From Chiua virens (lineage: Eukaryota; Basidiomycota; Agaricomycetes; Boletales; Boletaceae): a stretch of 64,000 nucleotides of DNA. The DNA lies in contig JAHNUO010000015.1 of assembly GCA_019787685.1 (NCBI GenBank), positions 496,001 through 560,000 on the forward strand, given 5' to 3'. Below are positions 31,024-42,706 of this stretch, in pieces. A program made the translations under genes and the position numbers. Below the pieces are notes generated by a model, which searched no databases, was not told the origin of the DNA, and saw nothing but the letters and a program-made list of their open reading frames with translations. Each line of letters opens with the position of its first letter. Positions within the stretch are counted from its first letter, which is position 1.

Positions 31024-31715
31024 ATGTCCGCAGCGCAAAAGGTCCAACAGCATCCCATGTTCGTTCAAGCTCAGAACAAGGTCAACTACCACCTCAGCCA
31101 GCTTGACAAGGAGGTTTGCAACTGCTCGTGTTCTCTCCTATCCAATTTTGACCATCTTTGTTGTTGTGATAGCTCACCAAGTATCCCGTGCTGAACACGT
31201 TTGAGCAACACACGCAGGTGCCCAAGACTTTTTTGGCTATTGGTACCGCCATCCTCCTCGCCCTGTTCCACTTTATCAACCCTCTCGCCGCACCGGTGTC
31301 GAACCTCATTGGATGGGCACTTCCAGCGTACCTCTCCTTTAAAGCTCTGGAACACTCCGCACAACAAGACAACGTGCAGTGGCTCACCTACTGGGTCATC
31401 TTCGGGTTCATGAACTTTGGAGAGAGCATCGCGTTGGGGCTCATTCTCTACTACGTGCCGTGGTACTTTGCTCTAAAGACGGTCTTTGTGTTGTGGCTGC
31501 AGCTGCCGGACGTTCGGGTGCGTGCGGGTCTCGTCTTTTCTTTTCCACATGATTATGACTTACATTCTTGGCATTAGGGCGCCCAGGTCGTGTATACTAC
31601 CGTGCTCAAGCCTGTCTTGACCAACGTGGTCGGATCTACTCGTGCGGTCGTGCCCACGGACACCATGACCGCCGAAGGGTTGCGCGATAGGGTCAACACT
31701 GCCACTTCTGATTGA
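31024..31715 (+). CDS. YOP1: Yop1/DP1/REEP-type ER membrane-shaping protein
   Basis: Three exons (31024-31113, 31173-31517, 31578-31715) give 190 residues. The TB2/DP1/HVA22 domain is clear: KTFLAIGTAILLALFHF, NLIGWALPAYLSFKALE, then LTYWVIFGFMNFGESIALG and YYVPWYFALKTVFVLWLQLP, followed by a short C-terminal tail after GAQVVYTTVLKPVL. The hydrophobic hairpins bend tubular ER membranes, and the family interacts with reticulons and Rab/Ypt GTPases. The start at 31024 matches the normal length; an in-frame ATG at 30985 would add 13 residues. Confidence 0.88.
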
Positions 31716-33381
31716 AGGATCCAGTGATCACGTTTTCATTGTTCATACACCTCACGTTTCCGTGACCGTGTCTCTTTCCTTTTCCCTTCTTTTTCCTGTT
31801 TGTGTCTGAAGCCTTGTGGTGTGTGTGCCCAAACGAGTCTAGTGACAGGTCTCTTATGCACGATGATGTTGTAATATGTTCCCCCATAGACTTTTGCCGA
31901 ACCGCCTCATTTTGATATATTATCACGGCTCGTGCATTTACGCAAGGATTGGCGCTGGTCGTGTGCACCATCCGCGTGAAATCCGGTTGGCTGCGGAGAA
32001 CATCGGGAGCCTGGCCTCTATTTTTGGTATTCGGAACCTCCATCCTTGAAAGTACTCTTCATACTGTCGTCGTGACACGCAAGCAAGTTTCAACCGACAT
32101 AGTGAGTAAATGTGAACATTGCGTCGCTCTGGACATGAGAGCTGGCATCATGTCGCGGGTTGACAACTTGAACAATATTTACCTTCCAGGCCCTGCGAGA
32201 TATCCGCTCATTCCATGTCCTGATCCCTTGGTGATTCTTTTACCTATATTCCAAGCTCGTCGGACGAGCAGATAAACTTGGTCGCCCTCTCCACCCTTGA
32301 TTCGATCCGGTCGGTCGTCATTGAATGCCCTCTCACTTTTCATCTGTATCGAACCCGGTTCCGGGAGTCCGTATTAAGTAAGTGCGTCAATTTAACCTAA
32401 CCCCTTGGCACGCTTCGGTTGGAGAGCCTCAATTTAAAGGATGCCCCTGCGGAGGCGAAGGTCACCCTGATTCAATTTACCACGGATGGATGTACGCATT
32501 CGGGCTTGCTGAAGTTGACCCAACCCCAACTCCATCTAGCGAATCAGTTGTGTTCACTAGCTCGTTAATGATTAATGATCAATCCATTAGCCCTCCGGAA
32601 CGCAAGCCGATTGGAACTCGTCACTTGACACGATTGTACGATCATGTCGGTGAAGTCGGCCGTTCTTTCACCCGGAATTTAGAACTTCATACTTATTTCC
32701 TCACCGATTCAGAACCCACACTAACGCAACCTGATATCACTTTTATCTTCCGGCGCCAAATATGTGTGTGTATGACCCTGAATCATTCGCATTTAGTTCT
32801 TACGTAGCACTTCTATACTAGTAGGTCGGATGCCCGCGTTCCCGGTAAGCACATATGGTTGAAACTCCGGGGGAATTGTCACCTTCACGAGCCCTTTCAG
32901 CCTCACGGAAATGCGAACGCTGCAAAGAGTGCAGCTGCGTGTGCGACCTCTGGTGTACACCTGTCGGTTCGGTGGATTCACGACCTGCCTTCCATATAGG
33001 CCGAGCGAGCGACGCTACTCAGTGAAGCGGGGTGGTCGTAACCATGCGTGTACTGACAGTCGCCCCGTTGAAATAATGTGCAAGCAGTCTTGTGACGTAA
33101 CAGATCCTGGCTTCTGGTCGTAGGCCCATCTGTGAGTTTTGATTCGCTGACGCATGTTCATTCTCACTTCTTTTTTCTCGTTTTTCAAAGTACGAAGCGA
33201 TTTGACGTGAGGTCTGAATCCGCTTGACTGGTCTCAAACTTGCTTGGAATCGATGCGTCCTGGACCGGCCAGATGGCTCTCTTAGGTTCCAACCTATATA
33301 ATCAGATGGCCCCACACCTATTATTTGTGCTGTGGGTTACGCTCCTACCGTCATCCCTGTTTACTTATCTGAGACGCAGAG
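31716..33381. other. Intergenic; possible gene relic near 32.2-32.6 kb
   Basis: Plus-strand open stretches read NLVALSTLDSIRSVVIECPL and LGTLRLESLNLKDAPAEAK, vaguely like leucine-rich-repeat parts of F-box proteins, but a stop separates them and no F-box is seen. Nothing else is recognisable up to 33.3 kb. Confidence 0.3.
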
Positions 33382-34513
33382 ATGGCTTTCTTCTCACGTG
33401 CTAACACGCAGGCGAGCAAGTTGCGCACCGTGTCTTCCGCTGGCACCGACGAGCAGTTTTCAAAGGAAGAGCCCGATTCAGACTCGGATTCGTTCGGTGA
33501 GTTTCTTCCTGTTATTTTACTTGGCAAAGGTAGAGGCAAGTAGAGACTGACAATGGCGGCAGTGACATACACTCGAAAGCCACGAGATCACGGTGCTGGT
33601 AGGCAACGATGTTCATCGTCGGCCGGTGACCCCGGTGATAGTCGACCATCCAAGCGGTCTCATGCAGACAGTCCGAGTGACGACGAAGGTATTCAAGCTG
33701 GGGTCGAGTATGTTTACGCGCCAGGTACGTGTGGCTACAATTTTGGGCAAGTGACTATCTTCATATGACCGATCTTGCACAGAAGTGCGAAGGGTGCAGG
33801 AAGCGTGGATGGGTATGCTTTGTCATACGCTCCACGGACGGTAGGTTGCCCAGAGCAGGGACCTGTCCTCCATTGCAAGATCAGAAAGGAAAGCTGTTCG
33901 GTGTTTCGGAACCGTGACCGTGACACCTATCGGCTCGTCAAACGATCTGACAATATGTCTGACAATGCCACTCTACCTTTTAAACGTCAACGTGGTACGT
34001 AGCCATTGATCTGTGCCTTGTCCCATGTTTGAAAACACATGACTCGGATAACAAGTGTTCGCCGCTGCATCGCCTCCTGCATCCAAGGCCGTGGTGCGTG
34101 TGAGTGGTACTCAGCCTCGTACTGCCCCATTCGAACCTCCCAGCGGAAAGAGAGGTTGGGCACGGGAGCAACAGGCTGAACCTGAACCTGAGCTCGAGCT
34201 TGCCATCAAGTTGTCTTCGCCTTCCTCGCTGTCACTCCAGAACACGAACACTGTTCGGAACATGTCTGCTATTGTACCATCAACTGCCACAGTGACACGC
34301 ACCGTGTCCGCTTCTATGGGCATCGCAGCGAATCCAGCAGCCTCTGGAACGTCGATTCAGACCCCTCTGGCAACCCGCGTGTTCGTAGATAGCGGCGTCG
34401 GCACCAACGACCGAGGTTTGGAGCGCCAACACGGCACCCAACAAAGTGCGTTTCTAAGGGGCCTCCTCACGATCATTCAAGGGGCCATTCAGATGCACGA
34501 GGCGCATCCATGA
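33382..34513 (+). CDS. Cysteine-cluster protein of unknown function, paralog A
   Basis: Several exons separated by short introns. Order: a Ser/Asp-rich start (FSKEEPDSDSDSF), RPSKRSHADSPSDDEG, the cysteine cluster KCEGCRKRGWVCFV followed by CLHCKIRKESCSV (after one frame correction near 33867), a tail with PFKRQRG, and a last exon from VFAAASPPASKAV to FLRGLLTIIQGAIQMHEAHP. The same order occurs in the gene at 39088-40776. The C-x2-C-x6-C ... C-x2-C-x5-C spacing recalls the fungal Zn2Cys6 cluster, so zinc binding and perhaps DNA binding is plausible. Function is not known. An upstream exon equivalent to the N-terminus of paralog B was not found, so the true start may lie earlier. Confidence 0.55.
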
Positions 34514-36986
34514 GGGGGACAGGATGAATAATTCATGTTTGTGTTGCTTAAAGTACAACAGTTATACATACCATAAAACGTTGTTTATGACATAGATGGA
34601 GTGCCGCACCTGTAAGTAAATGACAAAGTTCGCGGAAAGTTCGAAGATGGAGTAGCCGCGAGAGAGCCAGTCGCGGTTGCAACATTGTAAAATCACATCG
34701 ATATGTATTTCGACTTCGCATACACTTCCTGCCCTTCTGAACCTGGACCTTCGGCTCGACTCGACTCAGTGCGTCCGCTTCGATGCCGTTTTCGTTAGGT
34801 GTGCGTCCACCTCACGCTTTGGCCTCGAATTCCTCCCTTATCTCTCTCCTCTCATGTGCACTGCGTGCGGCCGGGGAATTCTGCAGGTATGTCTGGGTGA
34901 TGAACGCCGTCATCTAATGAATTTGATGTTCCCAGCCGTTTCGAAATCATGCATGCGATACGCGCCATGCACTCGCGTTGGAAGTCGCATCACTGTCTAT
35001 CTGTAGCAGGCAACCATTCGTATATATCACATTGACGGACCGACGAAGGTTTCCCAATGTTGCCCAGAGGAGTCCAGCGAGTAGAGTCGTTTGACCACTC
35101 CAAAATTTTGTACAGCAAACTCTTGCGCACGGTCTTTCCTAGCATGAACTTGAATGACGGTCAACTTGGACATCGACTCTGTGATGCCCATAACGCTTAC
35201 TCTGGCTGAGAGACAGTGGAATCGCTAACATCTTCATCTCCGTGGTTCCTTAAAGACGGCGTCATCCACGTGGTTCATACATACAAACATCATGTATTCA
35301 CCAGATATCGGGAGTGAGAAATAAGTGGAAGTGAGCCTTGTGAGCCGGAACAGCACCGCGGCCGCGTTGACCCTTCCTCACAAGTAGACTTCGTTGGTGA
35401 CAGGTGAACGCAGAGAACACCTGTCCTTGACGGTCACCCCGGACATTCAAGAAAAATTATCTGTCTTTCTCAATGCATCCAACTTGAAATACGCCAATGG
35501 ATCCTGAATGTTGAATAACCAATCCATCAAGCGATCGTCGAGGATATAAGGCGGTCCATCAGGAGTGGACTTATCTCTGATCTTGTAGAATCTGGAGCGA
35601 AGACGTGCCATTGTTTGTCAAATACTCGGCATCCTCATCCTCGATCTCCTGAATGAGTTTTTATGCTCGCAGTAGTTTCTCCACTGCATCTTTCTTCTTC
35701 ATCAGCGCGTCATACCACATCCTGCTCTTCTGCTATTTGTCAGATGTCGGTATCTGCGGTGAAAAAATCGTCTATTAGTATTCAATCGCGAGCTTCATAC
35801 AATATTTCAATATTGAATTAGCTTTCTCAGATATGATTGCTTGAATCATGGTGGTTTTGAATGCGGTGAGATGGGGTTTTTTTATTTGCATAATTTACAG
35901 TAGATAGGTATGTTGTTCTTGGTCCGGCCTTTGTTTCTATCAAGGTCTTGTCCAACTCCCTATGTGTCTGGTTTGAATCGTTTGATGCTTTAAATGGAAC
36001 AAGCGTTGGATGATAGCAGCAAGCTCGACTTGGGAGCTACATAAGTGAGGTGGAAAGTGGACAAGTAAAAGGCAGCTTACGTACTACTTCTACTAGGACG
36101 TCCGCATCAGCACTACCCCGATAACTGTATGCCGTCCGCTTATTCTGACACGACGCATGGATTAACACCCATTCCAAGGTTTCCTCGACGTTAAAGCATA
36201 TCGCTGCCTCCAACCAGCCGGCGGATCAGCACAAGATGACTAGGGTTCGCGCTGAATTCAACAGGTATTGCTCTGATGTCACTCAGACTAATTTTTCCTT
36301 AGATGTGCTGTCTTGGAAGATTATGTACGCTTCTCGAACGTCGAGGATGCGACTCGCATCCCACATGGAAGGACCCTAAGAAGCGCGGACATGCCTTCAC
36401 ATGCTCCACATGCCAGTGACACCCTCTGGCAGTTGAGATGTCCGATCGGAGGAACACAGCTGAACAACCAATCAGGTGGATAGATAGACTGAAGACTCAC
36501 AGAACGGCGTAATCGTGATCCTCGAAGACTCGCCAAACGGAAATGATTGAGTTCATAATCTCAGGGCGGATATTCGATCCCGTCACGGGTGGAGATTAAG
36601 ACCAGCTTGTGGCAATCATGATGATAACTAGTTTCAGTTACAAGGAAATGCTCCACGACACGTCACACTGATGCCAAGTTCGTACCGTCTCGTACGCGAT
36701 AGTCATGTCATGTACCTTGCATGGCCAAAGCGTTGCACGGGTATGAAACCTTTTGGAGGTCAGGTGTCACTTTTTACCTCGTAACCTCTGTCAGTTGAGT
36801 TCCCGCGACTCCCGAGAATTTCGGCTGGACGAGAACCACACTGCATCCGTTACTGTATACAGCCCTTGAAGGTTTGGCACGAGTTTCTCAGCGTGCTCCG
36901 AGTCTGCACATATAAAATGGTCCTCGATGTCGCTCGTCTATAAACCCCCCTCCCTCCTGCTGTCACTCGGTGTCCTAGGATTAACG
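34514..36986. other. Gene-poor interval
   Basis: 2.5 kb without a supported gene. At 35447-35750 (-) a readable but broken stretch has WYDALMKKKDAVEKLLRA, a stop, then EIEDEDAEYL and, in another frame, DDRLMDWLFNIQDPLAYF: probably a coiled-coil-rich gene relic. The part after 36700 should contain the promoter of the cerato-platanin gene; TATAAAA-like sequence lies at 36911. Confidence 0.35.
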
Positions 36987-37433
36987 ATGTACTCACTTGC
37001 AACCCTTCTCGCTTTGATCCTCACCTTCATCTCTGGCCTTCGCGTCCTTGCACAGACGACGACCACGCTATCCTACGACAACAACTATGACAACGCTGCA
37101 TTATCTCTCAACCAAATAGCGTGTTCCGATGGGTCCAACGGCCTTGAGGCTAAGAGCGCCAGCTACACCACTTTGGGCTCTCTCCCCTTATTCCCAAATG
37201 TCGGTGGAGTCTACACCGTGGAGGGTTGGAACTCTCCACAGTGTGGCGCGTGCTATGCTGTCACGTACGGTAGTAACGTGGTCAACATCTTGGCCGTGGA
37301 CGTATCCCGGACTGGGTTCACGGTCTCGCAGGCGGCGATGGACGCACTTACGGGTGGACAGGCGGCGGCGCTGGGAAGGGTGGACGTGACGTTCGCCGCG
37401 ACTTCTCCGTCTGCATGCGGACTTCAGAATTGA
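36987..37433 (+). CDS. Cerato-platanin family secreted protein
   Basis: A single exon encodes 148 residues. It starts with a signal peptide (MYSLATLLALILTFISGLRV, cleavage near LAQ) followed by LSYDNNYDNAALSLNQIACS, then GWNSPQCGACYAVTYG, and ends near ATSPSACGLQN. The four cysteines (ACS, QCGAC, ACGL) and the double-psi barrel spacing are typical of cerato-platanins: small secreted fungal proteins that bind chitin oligomers, sit in the wall or medium, and act as elicitors of plant defence in plant-associated species. An upstream in-frame ATG at 36927 would spoil the signal peptide, so 36987 is preferred. It stands alone in a gene-poor region. Confidence 0.9.
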   Translation: MYSLATLLALILTFISGLRVLAQTTTTLSYDNNYDNAALSLNQIACSDGSNGLEAKSASYTTLGSLPLFPNVGGVYTVEGWNSPQCGACYAVTYGSNVVNILAVDVSRTGFTVSQAAMDALTGGQAAALGRVDVTFAATSPSACGLQN

Positions 37434-39087
37434 GCGGATGCGGACGAATCTGCCCGGAATGGTGAGTGATGAACCTTGGGGGAGTAAGGGTGGACAACAA
37501 TGACATATCTCGTAGGCATGTGCTGTGACATTCTCGATTCGTCGTAGCATCACACGGACAATAACTTGGACAGTCTTCATGCGCTTTATTTATGTACTGT
37601 TGCTTCGGTTTATTTCGTTGGATCATTTGGACATTTTAACATTGGACGATCGGATAAAGTTACCTACGAATGGAAAATGGTGTCGTGATTATCGCGGACA
37701 ACGTAGTTGATTATCGCCGAAGCACGTGGGTAGGGGATGCTCTGAGCACATATTGGAGTGCCTTTGTCCTCGATATCTCATTCTGAAAATCTGAAACTTA
37801 CGTCAGGCTCCGAGTCAGCGTTGTGCTAGCTACTCGGGAAAATCCGGTGGGCTGATAGCCCATGTTTTCATGGGACATTATAGCGCGCATCTACTGTCTG
37901 TATTCAACACATACTAGGATGAAGTGCCATCGAGACACGAGGTTCCGGTTCCCCGACGGCACCTCGCCAAAGGCAAATATATGAATATGTATGTCGTCCA
38001 TGAAATCTAGTAACGGAGTAGTAGTAGATTGGTGTGAGGTGAGGCACTGTTAAATACTTGTGGGTTTGGTCGATTGACGTCGGTTTCCCTTTACCCTTTG
38101 GTAAACTTTAATCTGATCAACTTCGACTAACTCCAAATATCCTGTCGGGGCTGCGAAGTGCTGAACGTTGAACCTCCGTAAAGGATAACCAGACAATTTC
38201 CTCTGATGTCCATCTATTCAAGTAACAAGTGCCACCACCATCCTTATCCCCCAATCCGCACCTACTAGTATGTACCCGCAAACTGGCACTAGGGTCGGAC
38301 TAGACAGAATTTTCACCGATATTACTTAGACACTTATTTTTTAACAAAAAACACTCGTGACAACGTTTTTGGAGAGAGTACATGCGGTGCACTGCACTGC
38401 ATGTTCGTTTCCTGTGTTATAGACACATAACCCATAGATCTAGGGTCCAGAAAAAAATGTTTGTTACACTCACACGAAGTCGAAAGCTCAGCCGTGTCGG
38501 CTAAAATTGCGAATCCAGTACGCTAGGCGCGTGAATCTGTGCCAAGACTCGGAAGGCCTGAAAGCTTCCGAAACTGATCTGCATCATACGCATCCTCAGT
38601 GACCAAGTTCGGTGAACTCAAGTAACATGCGATGTAGAAGTACCAGAAGCCTATCTTTGCGGACAGATCAATCACTGGAATTTCCAGTGCCAGTGGATGT
38701 AAGGAAGTGTATTTCTCGACTTTTGAATCGGATTTCGGAAGGTTGACCACTCTGGCTGTTCCAGTACGAGCAGTGTCAGTTACGCTGGAACTGTTATATG
38801 TACGCTTGTCGTGGAAGATCGTCGACAAGTGACTACATAACGTAATGGTGCGACGTTTCAATTACTTAACGTTTGAGATGGTTTGACAGAAAACTCCGCT
38901 ACCTCCGGTCTGGCCGCCCACTGGTCCATAATGTGGGCAGTGGCTGATTTTGATACTTGTTTGATATTAGGCGAACCTTCGCACCATCACAACCTTTCAG
39001 GGAACCTACGCTTCGACCCCTGCTTGCCGATCAATCTCCTCATTCGAAATTTCGACCAATCGTTACTCCTGTTCTGCAACACGAGAC
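37434..39087. other. Intergenic, no supported gene
   Basis: A 112-codon minus-strand open frame at 38523-38861 contains SLHPLALEIPVIDLSAKIGF, but has no recognisable domain, no splice partners and no clear promoter. Nothing else was found. Confidence 0.35.
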
Positions 39088-40776
39088 ATGGCCCCATTGT
39101 CGTACGATGAGGCACAAGCCGCGATATACCGCGGTTGTGCGCGTCTTGCGGTGGCCATGCGCGTCAACCTCGACTACAGCAACTTGGACATGGTACAGAT
39201 ATGGGAGGAGGAGGTCCTCCGCGAAGCCGTACGTGCCACCTGACGTTCCATGACCAGCGTTGACATGAATGCACAGCGCGCCGTTCTTGCTGCGGCTCTG
39301 GATGGGCCTTTGACGGACCTCGTCATCCCACCGCTCCCGCTCGCTGTGATCGAGGTCCAGAAAGGCCTGTCCAAGAAACGACCGCTGCGGCCGTGCGATA
39401 TACACTTCGCCGTTTGAGCAGGCGAGCACGTCTCCGTGGTCTGTCTGGATGTCGCGTGAGGACGATCCGGATATCCCGGAGGATGTCGATCCGGGAGGTG
39501 TTTCCACATTCTGGTGGACGGAACTGGAGGAACGGGCTCGTACAAGGGCGGCGGGCAAGTCCAAGTCCGATGAAGTGGCAAGCAAGGTAGACACGCCGAT
39601 CAAAGGGGAGCGTTTAAAGGAGGAGTTCAATTCAATCCTGGATTCCTTTATGCTCAGTACGTTTCTTGTGGTCGTTTTGCTGGCGAAGAGTCGTCTACTT
39701 GACAGCGACTCGGACTGATGACGGTGTCCAGGAACGCCACGGAACGACGTTGGCAAAGAAGAGCGCCATTTGTCGGCTGGGGGTAGCACTCCTCGGCCGT
39801 CCAAGCGATCTCGCGTGGACAGTCAGAGTGACAATGAGAAAAGAGGCGATTTTGTATACCTTCCGGTAAGCTTTGGGAATTTGAACATGATTCTCACCTT
39901 ACCCTCTCTACAACAGAAATGTGATCACTGCGAGGAGCGTGGTTGGGTGTGCTACGTCGCTTGCGCTCAGGATAGTGGACTACCTGTGGGAGGTGCTCGG
40001 TGCCTCCCATGCAAGTACAAGAAATGCCGTTGCTCAGCCATCAGCAATCCTGACATACATCGTCGCGTCAAGAACGTCAGCGCTGCCTGTAGTTCCATTT
40101 CGGCGAAGACGAAACCGGTTACTACGGAAAAGTCAATAATTGAAATGATCCGCTCGCAAAAAGCGACGAAAGTCAAAGAGGAACAGGCAAACGAAACTGT
40201 TTCAGAATCAAACGAACCACAATCGACGACTACAATTTCTGCCAGTGGTTGTGCACCCCCGTCTGCTAAGCGCCAACGTGGTATGTACCTCCTCAGGCGT
40301 CGCTTTTCCCGTTGTTGACAAAGGATCACCTTCAAGTATTTGTTGCCGTTCCACCATCTACATTCAAGGCAGCGACAGGGGCTGCAGATGACTCCGACGA
40401 CACTCAGCCTCAAAGTAGTCGAATTGGACCTCCAGGTGGAAAGTGGAAGCGGGAAAAACGAGCGGAACTCGAAGCTGCTCGAGTGGAAGCCTCCAAGTCC
40501 GCCGCCGCCGCTCCTCCCTTGCCGTTGTTTGAAAGCGCGCCGACAGCCAAGACGTCCGTATCTGTGGGCACAATAACCAGCCCCAGGTCGACCATAACAC
40601 CTGAGATTAACGACGAGATTCCTGCTCAGTGTCCCAATCGTGTGATGGTTGACAGGGGCATCGCTACTGAGGAACAACCCCTTCGGCAGCAGAATGGTGG
40701 CCATCACGTTGAATTCCTAAAGGGTCTAATGAAGATGATTCAAGCAACGATCCAGATATACGAGAGCTGTCCATGA
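39088..40776 (+). CDS. Cysteine-cluster protein of unknown function, paralog B
   Basis: Several exons. The N-terminal part (MAPLSYDEAQAAIYRGCARL, then VLAAALDGPLTDLVIPPLPL and FEQASTSPWSVWMSREDD) is followed by STPRPSKRSRVDSQSDNE, the cysteine cluster KCDHCEERGWVCYVAC...CLPCKYKKCRCS, a Ser/Thr-rich linker, SAKRQRG, and a last exon from VFVAVPPSTFKAATG to EFLKGLMKMIQATIQIYE. The cysteine block and both C-terminal exons match paralog A at 33.4 kb. The cluster resembles a Zn2Cys6 domain; a nuclear regulatory role is a guess. The frame breaks once near 39412 (HFA to FEQAST), where one or two bases appear lost. Confidence 0.6.
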
Positions 40777-41011
40777 GTAGACTTGGAAATAGAACTTGAA
40801 CGAAAATAACTTGTCTTTTGACGAGTAATATTATATGTATGATAGATATCATATTTTTATTGCGCTCACAAACAATGGAACCAGAGTCAACGCTGACATG
40901 GGCAGTTGGATTCAAACTAAGATAACTAGCTCCGTCAACATACAAAACGTACGGTCAACTCCGTGGTCGTGTAGAAAGGAAGGAGAAACAAAAAGATAAT
41001 CCAAAGGCACG

Positions 41012-42302
41012 TCATGCATCAAACACGCCATTCCGCAAACCTTCTTTCCACTCATTCCCAGAAGACACAGGTCGAATGTCGCTACTCACGCTCTTCCGTT
41101 GCACCACGACGCTTGGCACAATCGAGTATCCCCTCAAACGTCCGCTTCGGATGAGCCACGCGTAGGCTTGATCAAGTGCCCGAGAATATGCAAAGGGGGG
41201 ATAGCGCAGGTGTTGTAAAAGCCGCCGCGCGCCAGAGAGAGAGAGCGCATACGCATGAGTGCATTTCGGGTAGTAAGACGGATGAAGGTTGGTGTCCGGG
41301 AATGCGGTGAGCGGTGAGTGGTAGGATTCGTCGGACCAGCAGTGTCCTTCAACGGTCGTTCGAACGAAAGAGAAAGACAGTTTAGTCACGCCATGGTCAT
41401 CGATGATGAGGAAGGACGAATATGAACAGTATAACGTGGAACGTACCTAGGAATACAATATCCCATCCCGCAGGCAAGTAGATCCAGACTTGAGAGAGTC
41501 GGTCGGCAACGTCTTTTTCCATGTTGATATCGTCTTCGAGGATGACAACCACGTCGTCGGCGCGGCGGTGCTCACGCGCATCGTGGCCCTCAATGAACCG
41601 GTGGATGGCCAAGACGTGCGAGTGCCAGCAGGCAACCTTGGCGGGCGAAAGGACCATCCACTCCGGGGTGTTGTTCGCGAACGTCGGTATCGTATCGTCT
41701 TCGATTGCGCACGGGAGAATCGCGTCTGACGTCCAGAAGCCGGATTTCTCCGTGTTTCCAGATTTGCTGAGCTTGCTGCTATCACTAGATAAAGGCACCG
41801 TCTCGGTCCACGTTTCAGAACCCGATGATATCAATGGCGCGAGTGAGACGGACAGCGCGTCGATATCCTCGGGCCAACGAAAGTCTGGCGAGGCCGGTGC
41901 GCCCATCTTCGAACTTTTGCTCTCAGTGCGACGGAGGGCGACCCAGTCAAGAATGCGGTAAACGGTCGCTGCGTGTCCAGGGACGGCGTCGACAATGGTC
42001 CACGTCAAGTCCTGCATCGTGCGCAAAAACTCCATCTGTTCGCGCCTGTCTTGTCGGTTGGCCAGGGAAATCACATAGATCTGCGCCTGTGGTATACCGA
42101 TTCCATGATTTGGGCGGATGCTGAGGCTGTTGGGCATGGATACGGACGTGTTTCGGTCCAGATCCATTTGGAGGAGCACGGCGAGAGTGGAAGATTTCGG
42201 GGCCAGGGATGTCGCCAACGACCAAAGAATAAAGACGAGTCCGGATAAGAGAAATATGTATCTGGTGGATGTGATCCTCCTGATTAGTGTTGTAGTAGAC
42301 AT
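41012..42302 (-). CDS. Glycosyltransferase family 25-like, type II membrane protein
   Basis: Two exons. A short cytosolic tail and one N-terminal membrane anchor (YIFLLSGLVFILWSLATSL) precede a lumenal domain. GT25 landmarks: IYVISLANRQDRREQMEFL at the start of the domain, CWHSHVLAIHRFIEG, the metal/nucleotide-binding VVVILEDDINMEKD, and YLPAGWDIVFLGHCWSDE across the single intron. The C-terminal exon has HAYALSLSGARRLL. GT25 includes bacterial LPS galactosyltransferases and eukaryotic collagen galactosyltransferases; in fungi the acceptor is unknown. About 410 residues. The ILEDD motif is intact, so the enzyme is likely active in the Golgi. Confidence 0.75.
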
Positions 42303-42706
42303 GGTTGACCAAGGCTCGGAAGGAGCCGACGCATATGCTCACTAGACCACAGGCGCAAGTTCAAGGCTTTGTTTTAAAACCCACCAAAGTCACTTGTTGA
42401 ACGAAACTAGAACATCAACATTTCTATCTAGACGTCTCCGATGCTTGACATCGTCCATCACTTCTGTCAGCTCGGCAGGATACTAGGTACGAGAGATTCG
42501 AGTTGATTGGTTGACTCGCACAGTCGGTGTACCTTTGACATGCATTACAATATCTGTAGTAGTCCCGCCGGATAGATTCCGAACATAGTTCGAGCGCCTG
42601 GATCAATCTGAAAACGGATATCAAGTTGACGCTTATCCCCACAGCATCTCAACATCCAGTTCATCAACTCCTTCCATCGTCGTCGTCGTGCGAACAACAA
42701 TGCACC
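42303..42706. other. Divergent promoter region
   Basis: Lies between the divergently transcribed glycosyltransferase gene and family copy 1. No specific site recognised. Confidence 0.4.
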
